Notes under the pieces: model-generated | What the model was told of the DNA's origin: nothing | Seen by the model: only the letters and a program-made list of their open reading frames with translations | The model's database searches: none | Program-made: the position numbers and the translations under genes | NCBI RefSeq assembly: GCF_900636385.1 | Contig: NZ_LR134269.1 | Coordinates: 248,001-312,000, forward strand | DNA from: Staphylococcus warneri | GTDB taxonomy: Bacteria; Bacillota; Bacilli; Staphylococcales; Staphylococcaceae | Direction of reading: 5' to 3' | Length of the DNA: 64,000 nt | Part shown: piece by piece, positions 38,020 to 46,824 of the stretch | How the letters are laid out: every line of letters begins with the position of its first letter | How positions within the stretch are numbered: position 1 is the stretch's first letter

Positions 38020-39228
38020 ATGAAGCAAAAGAAAATTTGGATTACATTAGCAGCAAGTGCATTAATAATTACTGGTTGTAGTTCCGGTCATGAGAATGAT
38101 AAATCAAAAGATAATAAAGCAGAACAAACGGCTAATCAAAGAAATAAAGTCGCTTATCCTAAAGATGGTGTGAAAGGCATCTACGTTACAAGTAATTCAA
38201 CACAAGGAGATAAAATTGACCAATTAATTAAATACGTGAAAGATGCCAAATTAAATGCAATGGTTATCGATGTCAAAGATGACGAAGGTAATGTCACTAT
38301 GAAATTTAATACTGGAAATAAATTAATCGATAAAAATACTATGGATATTGCAGATGCTAAACCATTATTGAAAAAGTTAAAAGATAATGACATTTATCCT
38401 ATCGCAAGAATCGTTACATTTAAAGATACTAAACTAGCTAAAGAACATCCAGAATGGTCATATAAAGAGAAAGATGGTTCTGTTTGGCAAAATGGTAAAG
38501 GGGATAGTTTTGTAAACCCATTTGTTAAAGATGTTTGGAAATATAATGTAAGTATTTCTAAAGAAGCAGCCAAAGCTGGTTTCCAAGATATTCAGTATGA
38601 CTATGTTAGATTCCCAGAAGGATTTGAAAATGAAGCTGATCAATTAGATTACGATAAAGGTGATTATAAAAATAGTAAATTAAGTAAAGGCGATCAGCGT
38701 GTAGATGCTGTTACAAGTTATTTAGAATATGCACGTAAAGAATTAAAACCATACAATGTGAAAATATCAGCAGATGTCTTTGGGTATTCCGCATTAGTGA
38801 AAAATGCACCAGGTATTGGTCAAAGCTTCCCTAAAATCTCTAAAAACGTAGATGCTATTTCTTCTATGATTTATCCATCACATTGGAGTCCAGGAGATTT
38901 TGGATTAGAAGCACCTGATACTGAACCATATAAAACGGTTAATAGATATATCCAAAAAGAAAATAATATATTAGATTCATTAGGTAAACAAAAACCGATT
39001 TCTCGTCCATGGATTCAAGACTTTACTGCTTCATATCTTGGAGAAGGTAACTATAAAGAATATGATGCAAAAACATTATCTGATCAAGTACAGGCTTTAA
39101 AAGATAATGGCGTTAACGAATTCTTATTATGGAATGCTGGCAATGACTATACTAAAGGTGCCAACTTCAATCCTGAAAAAGGAAAGAATCAAGATAAAGA
39201 TTACCAAAAAGAGAAAAAAGATAAATAG
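38020..39228 (+). CDS. Lipoprotein with DUF4015-type glycoside-hydrolase domain
   Basis: A 402-residue lipoprotein: signal peptide with lipobox ITGC (Cys20), a Lys/Asp/Asn-rich spacer to about residue 45, then a TIM-barrel-like domain of the DUF4015 putative glycoside hydrolase family. Visible landmarks are GVKGIYVTSNSTQ near 50, VIDVKDDEGNVT near 85, FQDIQYDYVRFPEGF near 188 and ISADVFGY near 243; acidic residues in the last two are candidate catalytic groups. Probably attached to the outer face of the membrane and acting on a cell-wall or host polysaccharide; substrate unknown. Confidence 0.83.
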   Translation: MKQKKIWITLAASALIITGCSSGHENDKSKDNKAEQTANQRNKVAYPKDGVKGIYVTSNSTQGDKIDQLIKYVKDAKLNAMVIDVKDDEGNVTMKFNTGNKLIDKNTMDIADAKPLLKKLKDNDIYPIARIVTFKDTKLAKEHPEWSYKEKDGSVWQNGKGDSFVNPFVKDVWKYNVSISKEAAKAGFQDIQYDYVRFPEGFENEADQLDYDKGDYKNSKLSKGDQRVDAVTSYLEYARKELKPYNVKISADVFGYSALVKNAPGIGQSFPKISKNVDAISSMIYPSHWSPGDFGLEAPDTEPYKTVNRYIQKENNILDSLGKQKPISRPWIQDFTASYLGEGNYKEYDAKTLSDQVQALKDNGVNEFLLWNAGNDYTKGANFNPEKGKNQDKDYQKEKKDK

Positions 39229-39236
39229 TTAATTAA

Positions 39237-39273
39237 AAACACCTCTAATGCATACGATGCACTAGAGGTGTTT
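39237..39273. terminator. Terminator between lipoprotein and oxidoreductase genes
   Basis: AAACACCTCTA (39237-39247) pairs with TAGAGGTGTTT (39263-39273), with inner TGCAT/ATGCA pairs. It serves converging genes. Confidence 0.9.
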
Positions 39274-39286
39274 CTTTCAAAGTAAT

Positions 39287-40648
39287 TTAAAATAGCATTT
39301 GATCACTACCAAATGTGTCATTTAATGCTTGCTGAGCAAGTACGTTTAAGTAATTCCAAGGTCTGTCGTAGTCAGGTTGGAAGAAGAAGTCTTGTACTGC
39401 GAGTTGTTCTAAAGTATAACCAGCTGAAATGGCAATGGACATGGTGTTGATTGATTCAGTAATATTATCTTTAGACATAAGTTGTGCGCCTAAAATTTTA
39501 TGACTATCTTCATCATAGATAATTTTCATGTGTACAGGGATTTCATCTTGCATGAATTTTGGACGAATAAGTTCTTTGACATATTTTTGTCCTAAGTTTC
39601 CATCATAATGATCTTGTTCTGTACCATGAACACCTGTTTGACCAAATTTATAATCAAACAATTGTAAACCAGATGTACCAGAAACGCGTGGCATTGTCAT
39701 ATCATGGCCTAACATATTTTTAGCTGCTGTTACACCTTGTCGACGTGAATTGGTTGCTAAAGCAATATATCGATCTTCTTCAACTGGTGCAAATGGAACA
39801 AGTGTTGCATCGCCACCAGCATAGACATCTTTAGCAGATGTTTGTTGTTGATGATTAATATTAATGACGCCTTTTTTGCCTAAATCTATTTTACCTTCTA
39901 ACCAATCTGTTGCTGGTTGAACACCTACGGCAAATAGTACTGTATCTGCTTCGTACTCGTTTTTATCTGTGATGACTTTAGTTACATTTCCTTGTTCATC
40001 ACCGTTTAAGGATTGAACTGTTTCGCCACCTATAAATTCTAATCCGTGTTCTTTAGCGTTATCCTCAAGAATATCAGTAAATTCTTGGTCTAAATACGTA
40101 CTTAAAATACGATCCGCGACATCAATAACTTTCGTTTGAATACCAGCTTTAGCGAAGGCTTCTGCTGCTTCGATACCGATATAGCCACCACCAACGACAA
40201 CTGCTTTTTTGGCGTTTGACATACGTGATTTTACTTGATTAGCCCAATCTCTGCCACGCATGAATAAAACATGATTGTATTGATCGATACCTTCAACTGG
40301 AGGTGTGACCGGTTTTCCTCCTGGACTTAAGAAGAGTTTGTCGTAATTTACTTGCTCAGTATTACCATTTTGATCAACTGTAATGACTTTTTGTTCAGTA
40401 TCTATATCAGTAACGGTGCTATTAACATGAATATTAACACCTTGATCTTTATATGATTGTTCATTCGCATAGTGTAATGAATCTAGAGATGGTGATACAT
40501 CTTCTAAGTAACTTTGTATACCACAAGATAGGAAAGAAGGTTTGTCACCACTTTCATATACGTGTATATCAGCGTCTTTGTCTTCTTTAAGTAGTGTTTG
40601 GATGACCTCATATCCAGCATGAGATGTACCAACGATAATGTATTTCAT
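39287..40648 (-). CDS. NADH oxidase/CoA-disulfide reductase-like flavoprotein
   Basis: A 453-residue FAD- and NADH-binding enzyme with a single redox cysteine, Cys42 in SFLSCGIQ, the position of the sulfenic-acid cysteine in water-forming NADH oxidases. Other marks: N-terminal IIVGTSHAGYE, NADH site AVVVGGGYIGIEAAE near 160, FAD site DVYAGGDATLVPF near 280, and a C-terminal dimerisation domain (FFFQPDYDRPWNYLNVLAQQ). The end resembles Lactococcus NoxE more than CoA-disulfide reductase. It probably reoxidises NADH or removes oxygen. GGAGG precedes the ATG. Confidence 0.85.
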   Translation of the reverse strand: MKYIIVGTSHAGYEVIQTLLKEDKDADIHVYESGDKPSFLSCGIQSYLEDVSPSLDSLHYANEQSYKDQGVNIHVNSTVTDIDTEQKVITVDQNGNTEQVNYDKLFLSPGGKPVTPPVEGIDQYNHVLFMRGRDWANQVKSRMSNAKKAVVVGGGYIGIEAAEAFAKAGIQTKVIDVADRILSTYLDQEFTDILEDNAKEHGLEFIGGETVQSLNGDEQGNVTKVITDKNEYEADTVLFAVGVQPATDWLEGKIDLGKKGVININHQQQTSAKDVYAGGDATLVPFAPVEEDRYIALATNSRRQGVTAAKNMLGHDMTMPRVSGTSGLQLFDYKFGQTGVHGTEQDHYDGNLGQKYVKELIRPKFMQDEIPVHMKIIYDEDSHKILGAQLMSKDNITESINTMSIAISAGYTLEQLAVQDFFFQPDYDRPWNYLNVLAQQALNDTFGSDQMLF

Positions 40649-40801
40649 TCTATTACCTCCTATTAGAATGGTTTATAATCATGAAAATAATTTTATTTCG
40701 TCTACAAATTATGTTTACCACTATATTTATTTTTTATTCACATAATCGGCAATTAGAGGCAATGTTCAAAAATTTGTCATGATTAACGGTTTTGAAAACA
40801 T

Positions 40802-41094
40802 AAAAAAGAGGTCAGGACAAAAGTGTTTAGGATTTGAACAGAACCGAACGATGATAAAGAACTACTTCCTTATTCATAGGTTAGTAGTTCTTACAAACTC
40901 AATAGTTGAGTTTGTTCATTTGAATTGTTTTCCAAATTTTGTCGAATCGTGAGCGTTTGCCCAACTTGCATTGTTTGCAGAAATTGGAATACCAATTTCT
41001 CTATGTTGGGTCCCTTCTGCCGATAATCCTGCTTTCGGGATGCCGTTAATCGGTTTCCTAGAGCACAAAAACTTTATATCTCAACCTCTTTTTT
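40802..41094 (-). repeat. Folded intergenic repeat element (~293 nt)
   Basis: Outer arms AAAAAAGAGGT (40802-40812) and ACCTCTTTTTT (41084-41094) pair perfectly. Inside are three further perfect hairpins: AAGAACTACT/AGTAGTTCTT (from 40858), CAAACTCAA-tag-TTGAGTTTG (from 40894) and AGAAATTGG-aata-CCAATTTCT (from 40979) nested in CCCAAC/GTTGGG. Its sequence aligns with the 18.1-18.3 kb repeats. It may terminate the minus-strand gene upstream. No ORF of note. Confidence 0.75.
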
Positions 41095-41105
41095 GAATAT
41101 ATGAA

Positions 41106-41663
41106 TTATGAAATTTTTCTTAATGGTCTTTGGCTAATGAAAGCTGTGCCTGCTACTAGGGACAGCACTGCTAATGCATCAGTAGATCTTGTGTCATCCT
41201 TACCTGACTCTGGTAATTCGTTAGATTTCACTTTACCAACATAATACGCATTTAACTCTTTAGTGCTATCTACTGAGGCATTCTCTTGTTGGCTTTCATT
41301 ATTTTCTTCATAGCTTTTGGCACTGATACCTTGGCCTGTATAGTTATCTGATGAATTTAAAGAACTATAATCTCCGAAATTACCACTTTTATATTGAACT
41401 TCTCCATTTTTGTAAACTTTATATGCACCAACGCCGGCACCAGACTTATTATTAATATTAATGATAAAATAAGATCCTTTATCTTTGACGTTGTTGAAAT
41501 TTTGTAAGTCGGGATTACCGCCGCTATTTTTCATAGCTTGTTGTGCAACATTGATGGCATTGTCTGCAGTGACTTCTTCAGCTTTGGCCTCACTTACGAA
41601 AGATGCTGAAAATAAAACAGTGCTAGCTAAAACAGTTGTTGCTATTATAGAGCGTTTCTTCAC
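41106..41663 (-). CDS. Secreted protein with LPESG sorting signal
   Basis: A 185-residue protein of unknown family with an N-terminal signal peptide (MKKRSIIATTVLASTVLFSA..AKAEE), a soluble middle part and a C-terminal sorting signal: LPESG, then a hydrophobic stretch (ALAVLSLVAGTAFIS) and a basic end (RPLRKIS). LPESG deviates from sortase A's LPXTG by Ser for Thr, a tolerated variant in some proteins. Start is GTG 41663 with GGGG eight bases upstream; no in-frame ATG fits. Probably cell-wall linked or released. The middle part (GVGAYKVYKNGEVQYKSGNF) looks like a small beta-rich domain. Confidence 0.72.
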   Translation of the reverse strand: MKKRSIIATTVLASTVLFSASFVSEAKAEEVTADNAINVAQQAMKNSGGNPDLQNFNNVKDKGSYFIININNKSGAGVGAYKVYKNGEVQYKSGNFGDYSSLNSSDNYTGQGISAKSYEENNESQQENASVDSTKELNAYYVGKVKSNELPESGKDDTRSTDALAVLSLVAGTAFISQRPLRKIS

Positions 41664-41969
41664 AATGAAAACCCCATTTCCAATTAGAGAATGATTTAAT
41701 TCCTTTTACATTAATAGTGTACCACCATTTTTTTCTGAATAAGCCTTTTTAAATGAATCAATACTCAAACTTAAAGCTAATTTAAAGAACTTAATAAATG
41801 ATTTAGAAATGGATATTAAATGTTATAGATAAACCCAATAGATTAGAAGATAAACAAATTACTTATTTACAATTATTGTGTAATTAGATATATGTTTTTG
41901 AAATAAGATAGTTTATAATAAATTTATAATGTAATGTATATACAAAATATAAATAAAGGGGATTCTTTA
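41664..41969. other. A/T-rich divergent intergenic region
   Basis: Separates two divergent surface-protein genes. It contains several TATAAT-like words near 41910-41930 on the plus strand, probable promoter of the lipoprotein gene. I see no repeat, hairpin or gene. Confidence 0.4.
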
Positions 41970-42884
41970 ATGAAAAAATTAGCTGGCACATTACTAACAG
42001 CATCTATAGTATTAGCAGGTTGTGGGTTAGGGAATAATGACAATGATAAAGGAAGTTCTAAAGTATCTGATGATTCAACAAGTAAGAGTCATCAAAGCAG
42101 TGATAATAAAGATAATCACTCATCACAATCGAATCAAAGTTCAAGTCAATCATCTTCAAAGAGTTCAAAAGCACAACAAGAAAATACCAATACTCAAGAT
42201 TATTATGCTAAAGTTTGGCTTACAGTATTTAAAGACTACCGTGGAAGTGGTGAAGTAGAGAATCATATATCAGCTATGTCTCATACTGATGTTAGTGGTG
42301 AAGCAATTAACCCATACAATAAAGAGGCATCAGAAAAATATCCAGATGGCGTTCAAATTATAAGTGGTACACCAACAGCTGCTGGCCATGTTATATATAA
42401 AAATAATGGGGATGGTACAATAACGACTTATGGCACGCCATCTCATTTCCAAGACCGTCGTTGGATGGAAGATGATTATACAAAATCTGAAACAAAACGT
42501 ATTTTAGATAATGCTAATACGATTAAGTTATATGATGCGAGTCAAGATGAAATTGATAAAGTTAAAGGTTACTTTAATGAATCAGATTCAGTGCCCGCGA
42601 CTGATGATGATGTATCAAACGATTCATCTGACGATTCAGATGATGACACGTCTTCAGATTCTAGTGATACAACAGTGACTCGTGATAATGTTATTGATAT
42701 AGTTGAAGACTATGAAGGTCATAAATTGGATACATCAACATATACGTATAAAGAACCTGAGAAAAATAGCGATGGAGAATGGGGATTTTCATTCACAGAT
42801 AAAGACGGTAACTTAGCAGGCTCTTATATTATTGATGAAGATGGAAATGTAACGAAATACGATGAAAATGGTGACGAAGAATAA
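41970..42884 (+). CDS. Lipoprotein with Ser/Asp-rich linkers and TcaA-shared C-terminal module
   Basis: A 304-residue lipoprotein: lipobox LAGC (Cys18), a Ser/Lys/Gln-rich spacer to about residue 80, a middle domain (YYAKVWLTVFKDYRGSG near 82, then AINPYNKEASEKYPDGV near 113), an Asp/Ser linker near 210-235, and a C-terminal module of about 68 residues (TRDNVIDIVEDYEGHKLD ... YDENGDEE). That module recurs in the TcaA-like protein ending at 60423. ATG 41970 follows AAAGGGG; the frame extends 12 codons upstream without reason. No known function; probably outer-surface. Confidence 0.8.
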   Translation: MKKLAGTLLTASIVLAGCGLGNNDNDKGSSKVSDDSTSKSHQSSDNKDNHSSQSNQSSSQSSSKSSKAQQENTNTQDYYAKVWLTVFKDYRGSGEVENHISAMSHTDVSGEAINPYNKEASEKYPDGVQIISGTPTAAGHVIYKNNGDGTITTYGTPSHFQDRRWMEDDYTKSETKRILDNANTIKLYDASQDEIDKVKGYFNESDSVPATDDDVSNDSSDDSDDDTSSDSSDTTVTRDNVIDIVEDYEGHKLDTSTYTYKEPEKNSDGEWGFSFTDKDGNLAGSYIIDEDGNVTKYDENGDEE

Positions 42885-42998
42885 TCATCATTCAATTAGC
42901 GATAGGCTAGGATATAAATATATATTTCAAGTTACATTCATATTTAGGTCGTAGTTGACTGTAAAGTCATTCTTTTTCTTTAGAAAGTAGTATTTCTT

Positions 42999-43095
42999 AT
43001 GCATGAGTTTCACTCATGTATTTCTAAATTTAAAGTACACATTAGCTGTGGCTAATGCGTAAGAACCACTACATAATCAATGATTAGTGGTTCTT
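42999..43095 (+). ncRNA. Three successive hairpins, candidate 3'UTR or small RNA
   Basis: Hairpin 1: ATGCATGAGT/ACTCATGTAT (42999-43021, three-base loop). Hairpin 2: CATTAGC-TGTG-GCTAATG (43040-43057). Hairpin 3: AAGAACCACTA/TAGTGGTTCTT (43061-43095), followed by TTATTGTTTTT, a terminator that could also serve the converging gene. The first two are too regular for plain spacer. I find no match to a named RNA family. Confidence 0.45.
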
Positions 43096-43121
43096 TATTG
43101 TTTTTGTCCCACTCCATTGTT

Positions 43122-43547
43122 TTATAAATGTAATTTTGAAATAGCAAAGATACAGAAATACATGAATACTACAAAGATCATATGTGCAATGAGCCACCAA
43201 ATCCATTCTGTCGCATTAAATACAAAGAATGATCTTTGAGCGATGGCAATGAGGAAAGGATACATACCGATAAATATCACTAGTAAAGGTAGATAGGCTA
43301 AGTGATAGAGTAGTTTTGATATATTGTAAAGTACCATGAAGATGAGATAAATCATCAAACCTATAGACAGATGTATGATGACTTCCATCCATGTTGGTAC
43401 AAGTTTAGGGTTAACTAGAAAATCTATATTTAATAATAGCTGTGTTAGATGAGTATGCTGTATGAGAACATCTAAAATCATAGTACTGAGTAATAATACA
43501 AAGGATGAAGCAACAGCACTTAAAAAGTGGTAAGTCAGTCTTAGAAT
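43122..43547 (-). CDS. Small polytopic membrane protein, probable ATT start
   Basis: A hydrophobic protein with about four membrane helices and no family I recognise. The first in-frame ATG is at 43481, with no ribosome binding site and in the middle of a hydrophobic segment. The frame is open 22 codons further to ATT 43547, six bases after a near-perfect AGGAGG (43554-43559); the added residues (LRLTYHFLSAVASSFVLLLS) complete a first helix. I therefore propose an ATT start, 141 residues. A CTG at 43538 is the only other near-cognate. The ATG-start version (119 residues) is the conservative call. Confidence 0.6.
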   Translation of the reverse strand: MLRLTYHFLSAVASSFVLLLSTMILDVLIQHTHLTQLLLNIDFLVNPKLVPTWMEVIIHLSIGLMIYLIFMVLYNISKLLYHLAYLPLLVIFIGMYPFLIAIAQRSFFVFNATEWIWWLIAHMIFVVFMYFCIFAISKLHL

Positions 43548-43788
43548 AATACCCCTCCTAGTCCACGTTTGATGTATATTTTATTCCCTAATACGGATAA
43601 CATATACATACAAAAAAGATATCTATTTTATTTAGTTAGAATTTTCGGAAAATATTTACAAATCTGAAAATTATTAGTATATTGAGTACTATCATCAAAT
43701 CGAAATCATTTTATAACTGAAGCATATGAATCATCTTTTTAATCGTCAGTAATGAAGTGAAGTTTAATTAAGAAAGGATGATTTGATC

Positions 43789-45126
43789 ATGAGTAAAGCA
43801 CAAGACTTAATAAAAGAAGATGAGCAATATTTTGCTAAATCTGGAAGAATCAAATATTATCCTTTAGCCATTGATCATGGCTACGGTGCAACGCTAGTAG
43901 ATGTTGATGGAAAAGAGTACATCGACTTATTAGCCAGTGCAAGTTCACAAAACGTGGGTCATGCGCCTAAAAAAGTAACCGAAGCGATTAAAAAGCAAGT
44001 TGACAAGTTTGTCCACTATACGCCAGCGTATATGTATCACGAGCCATTAATTCGCTTATCTAAAAAGTTATGTGATATTTCACCCGGTGACTATGAAAAA
44101 AGAGTGACATATGGGTTGAGTGGTTCAGATGCCAATTATGGTATTATTAAGTTTGCTCGTGCATATACAGGACGACCTTATATCATCAGTTTTACAAATG
44201 CGTATCATGGTTCAACATTTGGTTCACTTTCTATGTCCGCAATAAGTTTGAATATGAGGAAAAAATACGGTCCGCTTTTGAACGGCTTTTATCATATACC
44301 GTTTCCTGACAATTATAGAGGTCTATTTGAACAACCTAATGCGAATACGGTAGATGAATATTTAGCACCGCTTAAAGAAATGTTTGACAAATATGTTCCG
44401 GCTGACGAGGTAGCATGTATTGTATTAGAAACGATACAAGGGGATGGTGGTCTATTAGAACCTGTACCAGGATACTTTGAAGCTTTAGAAGGTATTTGTA
44501 GAGAACATGGCATTTTAATTGCGGTTGATGATATTCAACAAGGATTAGGACGTACTGGAAAATGGAGTTCAGTAGAGCACTTCAACTTTACACCAGATTT
44601 AATTACGTTTGGTAAGTCGCTTGCCGGGGGATTGCCTATGTCAGCTATCGTCGGACGTAAAGAAATCATGGAGACGTTAGAAGCACCAGCACATCTATTT
44701 ACTACTGGTGCGAATCCAGTTAGTTGTGAAGCGGCTTTAGCTACACTTGAGATGATCGAAGAAGAACAGTTACTCGAAGCAAGTCTAGAAAAAGGTAAGT
44801 ATGTACGTCAAACGATGGATAGATGGGTCACTGATTATGAATGTATTGGTGATGTCCGTGGTAAAGGATTATCAATTGGTATCGATGTAGTATCTGATCC
44901 AATTCAAAAGACTCGTGATCCTGAAGCAGCATTAAAAATATGTAACTATTGCTTTGATAAAGGCGTTGTTATCATAGCAGTAGCAGGGAATGTGTTAAGA
45001 TTTCAACCCCCACTAGTCATTTCCTATGAACAGTTAGATTATGCATTGTCGACGCTTGAGGATGCGATTCGAGCGTTAAATCGAGGGGAATTAGATCAAT
45101 ATGAAATAGAAGGTCAAGGCTGGTAA
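43789..45126 (+). CDS. Class III PLP enzyme, isoleucine 2-epimerase-like
   Basis: A 445-residue fold-type I PLP enzyme of the class III aminotransferase family, PLP lysine at Lys276 (TFGKSLAGGLPMS). It resembles Lactobacillus isoleucine 2-epimerase along its length: HGYGATLVDVDGKEYIDLLA near 30, SGSDANYGIIKFARAYTGR near 110, VACIVLETIQGDGG near 208, VAGNVLRFQPPLVI near 400 and a final GW. The cofactor-ring segment reads VDDIQQGLGRTG rather than the common DEVQTGFGRTG. It could racemise branched-chain amino acids or transaminate 4-aminobutyrate-like amines. ATG 43789 lies eight bases after GGATG. Confidence 0.78.
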   Translation: MSKAQDLIKEDEQYFAKSGRIKYYPLAIDHGYGATLVDVDGKEYIDLLASASSQNVGHAPKKVTEAIKKQVDKFVHYTPAYMYHEPLIRLSKKLCDISPGDYEKRVTYGLSGSDANYGIIKFARAYTGRPYIISFTNAYHGSTFGSLSMSAISLNMRKKYGPLLNGFYHIPFPDNYRGLFEQPNANTVDEYLAPLKEMFDKYVPADEVACIVLETIQGDGGLLEPVPGYFEALEGICREHGILIAVDDIQQGLGRTGKWSSVEHFNFTPDLITFGKSLAGGLPMSAIVGRKEIMETLEAPAHLFTTGANPVSCEAALATLEMIEEEQLLEASLEKGKYVRQTMDRWVTDYECIGDVRGKGLSIGIDVVSDPIQKTRDPEAALKICNYCFDKGVVIIAVAGNVLRFQPPLVISYEQLDYALSTLEDAIRALNRGELDQYEIEGQGW

Positions 45127-45149
45127 ATAGATTGTAGAATATAAATAAA

Positions 45150-45189
45150 AGAGCCGTTCCACAAACGATAATCATTGTGGAACGACTCT
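45150..45189. terminator. Bidirectional terminator between PLP enzyme and permease
   Basis: AGAGCCGTTCCACAA (45150-45164) pairs with TTGTGGAACGACTCT (45175-45189) with one mismatch, with A/T-rich flanks, between converging genes. Confidence 0.92.
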
Positions 45190-45202
45190 ATTTATATTTT
45201 TA

Positions 45203-46657
45203 TTAAGGTTTTTTTGGAGATTTGTAGGCATCATCACGATCTTTTTTAGAATGTCTCATGCCGTAAAGTAAATAGATAAATATACCTACAATGAACCAAA
45301 TGAGTGTATATAATTTGGCTTCAAAACTTAAACCCCAGAATACTAATAGAACTAGTATAAAAGTGACTGCGGGTAATACTGGGTATAATGGCAGTTTGAA
45401 AGATGGGATAGGTAAGTCTTTACCTTCACGTTTTCTAAGTTGATACATTGCTAATGAAACAAACATAAATGCTACTAATGTTCCTGCTGAAATTAATTGA
45501 GCTAAGAAAGCAAATGGGAACATTGATCCGATTAAGACACCAATTATTGTTAAAATAACTAATGCTCTATTAGGTAAATGTTTGTTATTTAATTTACCTA
45601 ACCATGATGGTAATAAACCGTCACGACCAAATGAGTATAACAGTCTTGATCCAGCAAGCATCATACCAATTAAGGCAGTAAACATACCGATAACTGAGAT
45701 AGCTTGCACAACTGCTGCAACAATACCGTGACCACTTTCGCGTAATGCCCAACCTACTGGTTCAGCGTTGTCAGCATATTGACTGTAATGGAACATACCT
45801 ACTAATACTAAAGCAACTGCAACAAATAATACTATAGCGACTAATAATGATCCTAAAATTCCTCTTGGCATTGTTTTTTGAGGATTAATTGCTTCAGCAG
45901 AGTTGGCAGCGATAGAGTCAAATCCGATATATGCTAAGAAAATCATAGAAACACCAGCATAAATACCTTGCCAGCCACCAAAGTCACCTGCATCAGTTAC
46001 CTTGTGTTCTGGAATAAATGGTACATAGTTACTAAAGTTGATAGCTGTTAGTCCTACAATGACGAATAAGATAATTGCTAATACTTTTAAAATAACTAAA
46101 ATATTTTCCATACGTGCAGCTTCACTCATACCACGTGATAATAGTAAAGCAGTTAAGATAATAACAATGGCTGCTACAATATCAATGACGCCACCATCAC
46201 TACCAAATGGATTGGATAATGCTTTTGGTAATTCAATGCCTAAGGGTTTAACTAATCCTCGTAAGTTAGCGGAAAAACCAGAGGCCACAAAGGCGACGGC
46301 AATAAAGTATTCAGCTAATAGCGCCCAACCGGCAACCCAACCAAAAAATTCACCAAATAGTACGTTAATCCAAGAATAAGCAGAACCTGCAAATGGCATA
46401 GTGGAAGCCATTTCAGCATATGTAAAGGCAACTAATCCTGCTACAATGGCTGCAAGTAAGAATGATAATGCAACCGCTGGTCCAGCATGCTCAGCTGCTA
46501 CAACACCAGGTAAAGTAAATATAGACGTAGAAACAATAGTACCTACACCTAAAGCAAGAAAATCTCGAACACGTAAAGTTCTTTTTAAATGACCATCTTT
46601 ACTTTGATAGATGGATGGATCTTCTTTTTGTGTTAATCGTTTAAAAAAACTAGACAT
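45203..46657 (-). CDS. APC family amino-acid permease
   Basis: A 484-residue permease with 12 or more membrane helices, of the cationic amino-acid transporter (CAT/YfnA) branch of the APC superfamily. The family start is visible: LALGVGTIVSTSIFTLPGVV near residue 34, helix 1 with the unwound GxG segment, and FLAYIGFDSIAANSAEA near 240. Substrate is not evident; CAT-type carriers take branched-chain, cationic or neutral amino acids. It converges with the epimerase-like gene. GGAGG lies just upstream of its ATG and an extended -10 (TGCTATGAT) near 46720 on the minus strand. Confidence 0.88.
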   Translation of the reverse strand: MSSFFKRLTQKEDPSIYQSKDGHLKRTLRVRDFLALGVGTIVSTSIFTLPGVVAAEHAGPAVALSFLLAAIVAGLVAFTYAEMASTMPFAGSAYSWINVLFGEFFGWVAGWALLAEYFIAVAFVASGFSANLRGLVKPLGIELPKALSNPFGSDGGVIDIVAAIVIILTALLLSRGMSEAARMENILVILKVLAIILFVIVGLTAINFSNYVPFIPEHKVTDAGDFGGWQGIYAGVSMIFLAYIGFDSIAANSAEAINPQKTMPRGILGSLLVAIVLFVAVALVLVGMFHYSQYADNAEPVGWALRESGHGIVAAVVQAISVIGMFTALIGMMLAGSRLLYSFGRDGLLPSWLGKLNNKHLPNRALVILTIIGVLIGSMFPFAFLAQLISAGTLVAFMFVSLAMYQLRKREGKDLPIPSFKLPLYPVLPAVTFILVLLVFWGLSFEAKLYTLIWFIVGIFIYLLYGMRHSKKDRDDAYKSPKKP

Positions 46658-46824
46658 AATAAACCTCCGTATATCAATGAGTTATATTTAACTGTCATTT
46701 TAATAATTTATATCATAGCATAAAAAACGCATGTTTTGTCTAAAAATTCTGAAAAATCAAAACTTTCTTGTTCAATTCTGTTATACGTGACATAAATTAG
46801 CATTATGTAATATGTCTACAAAAT

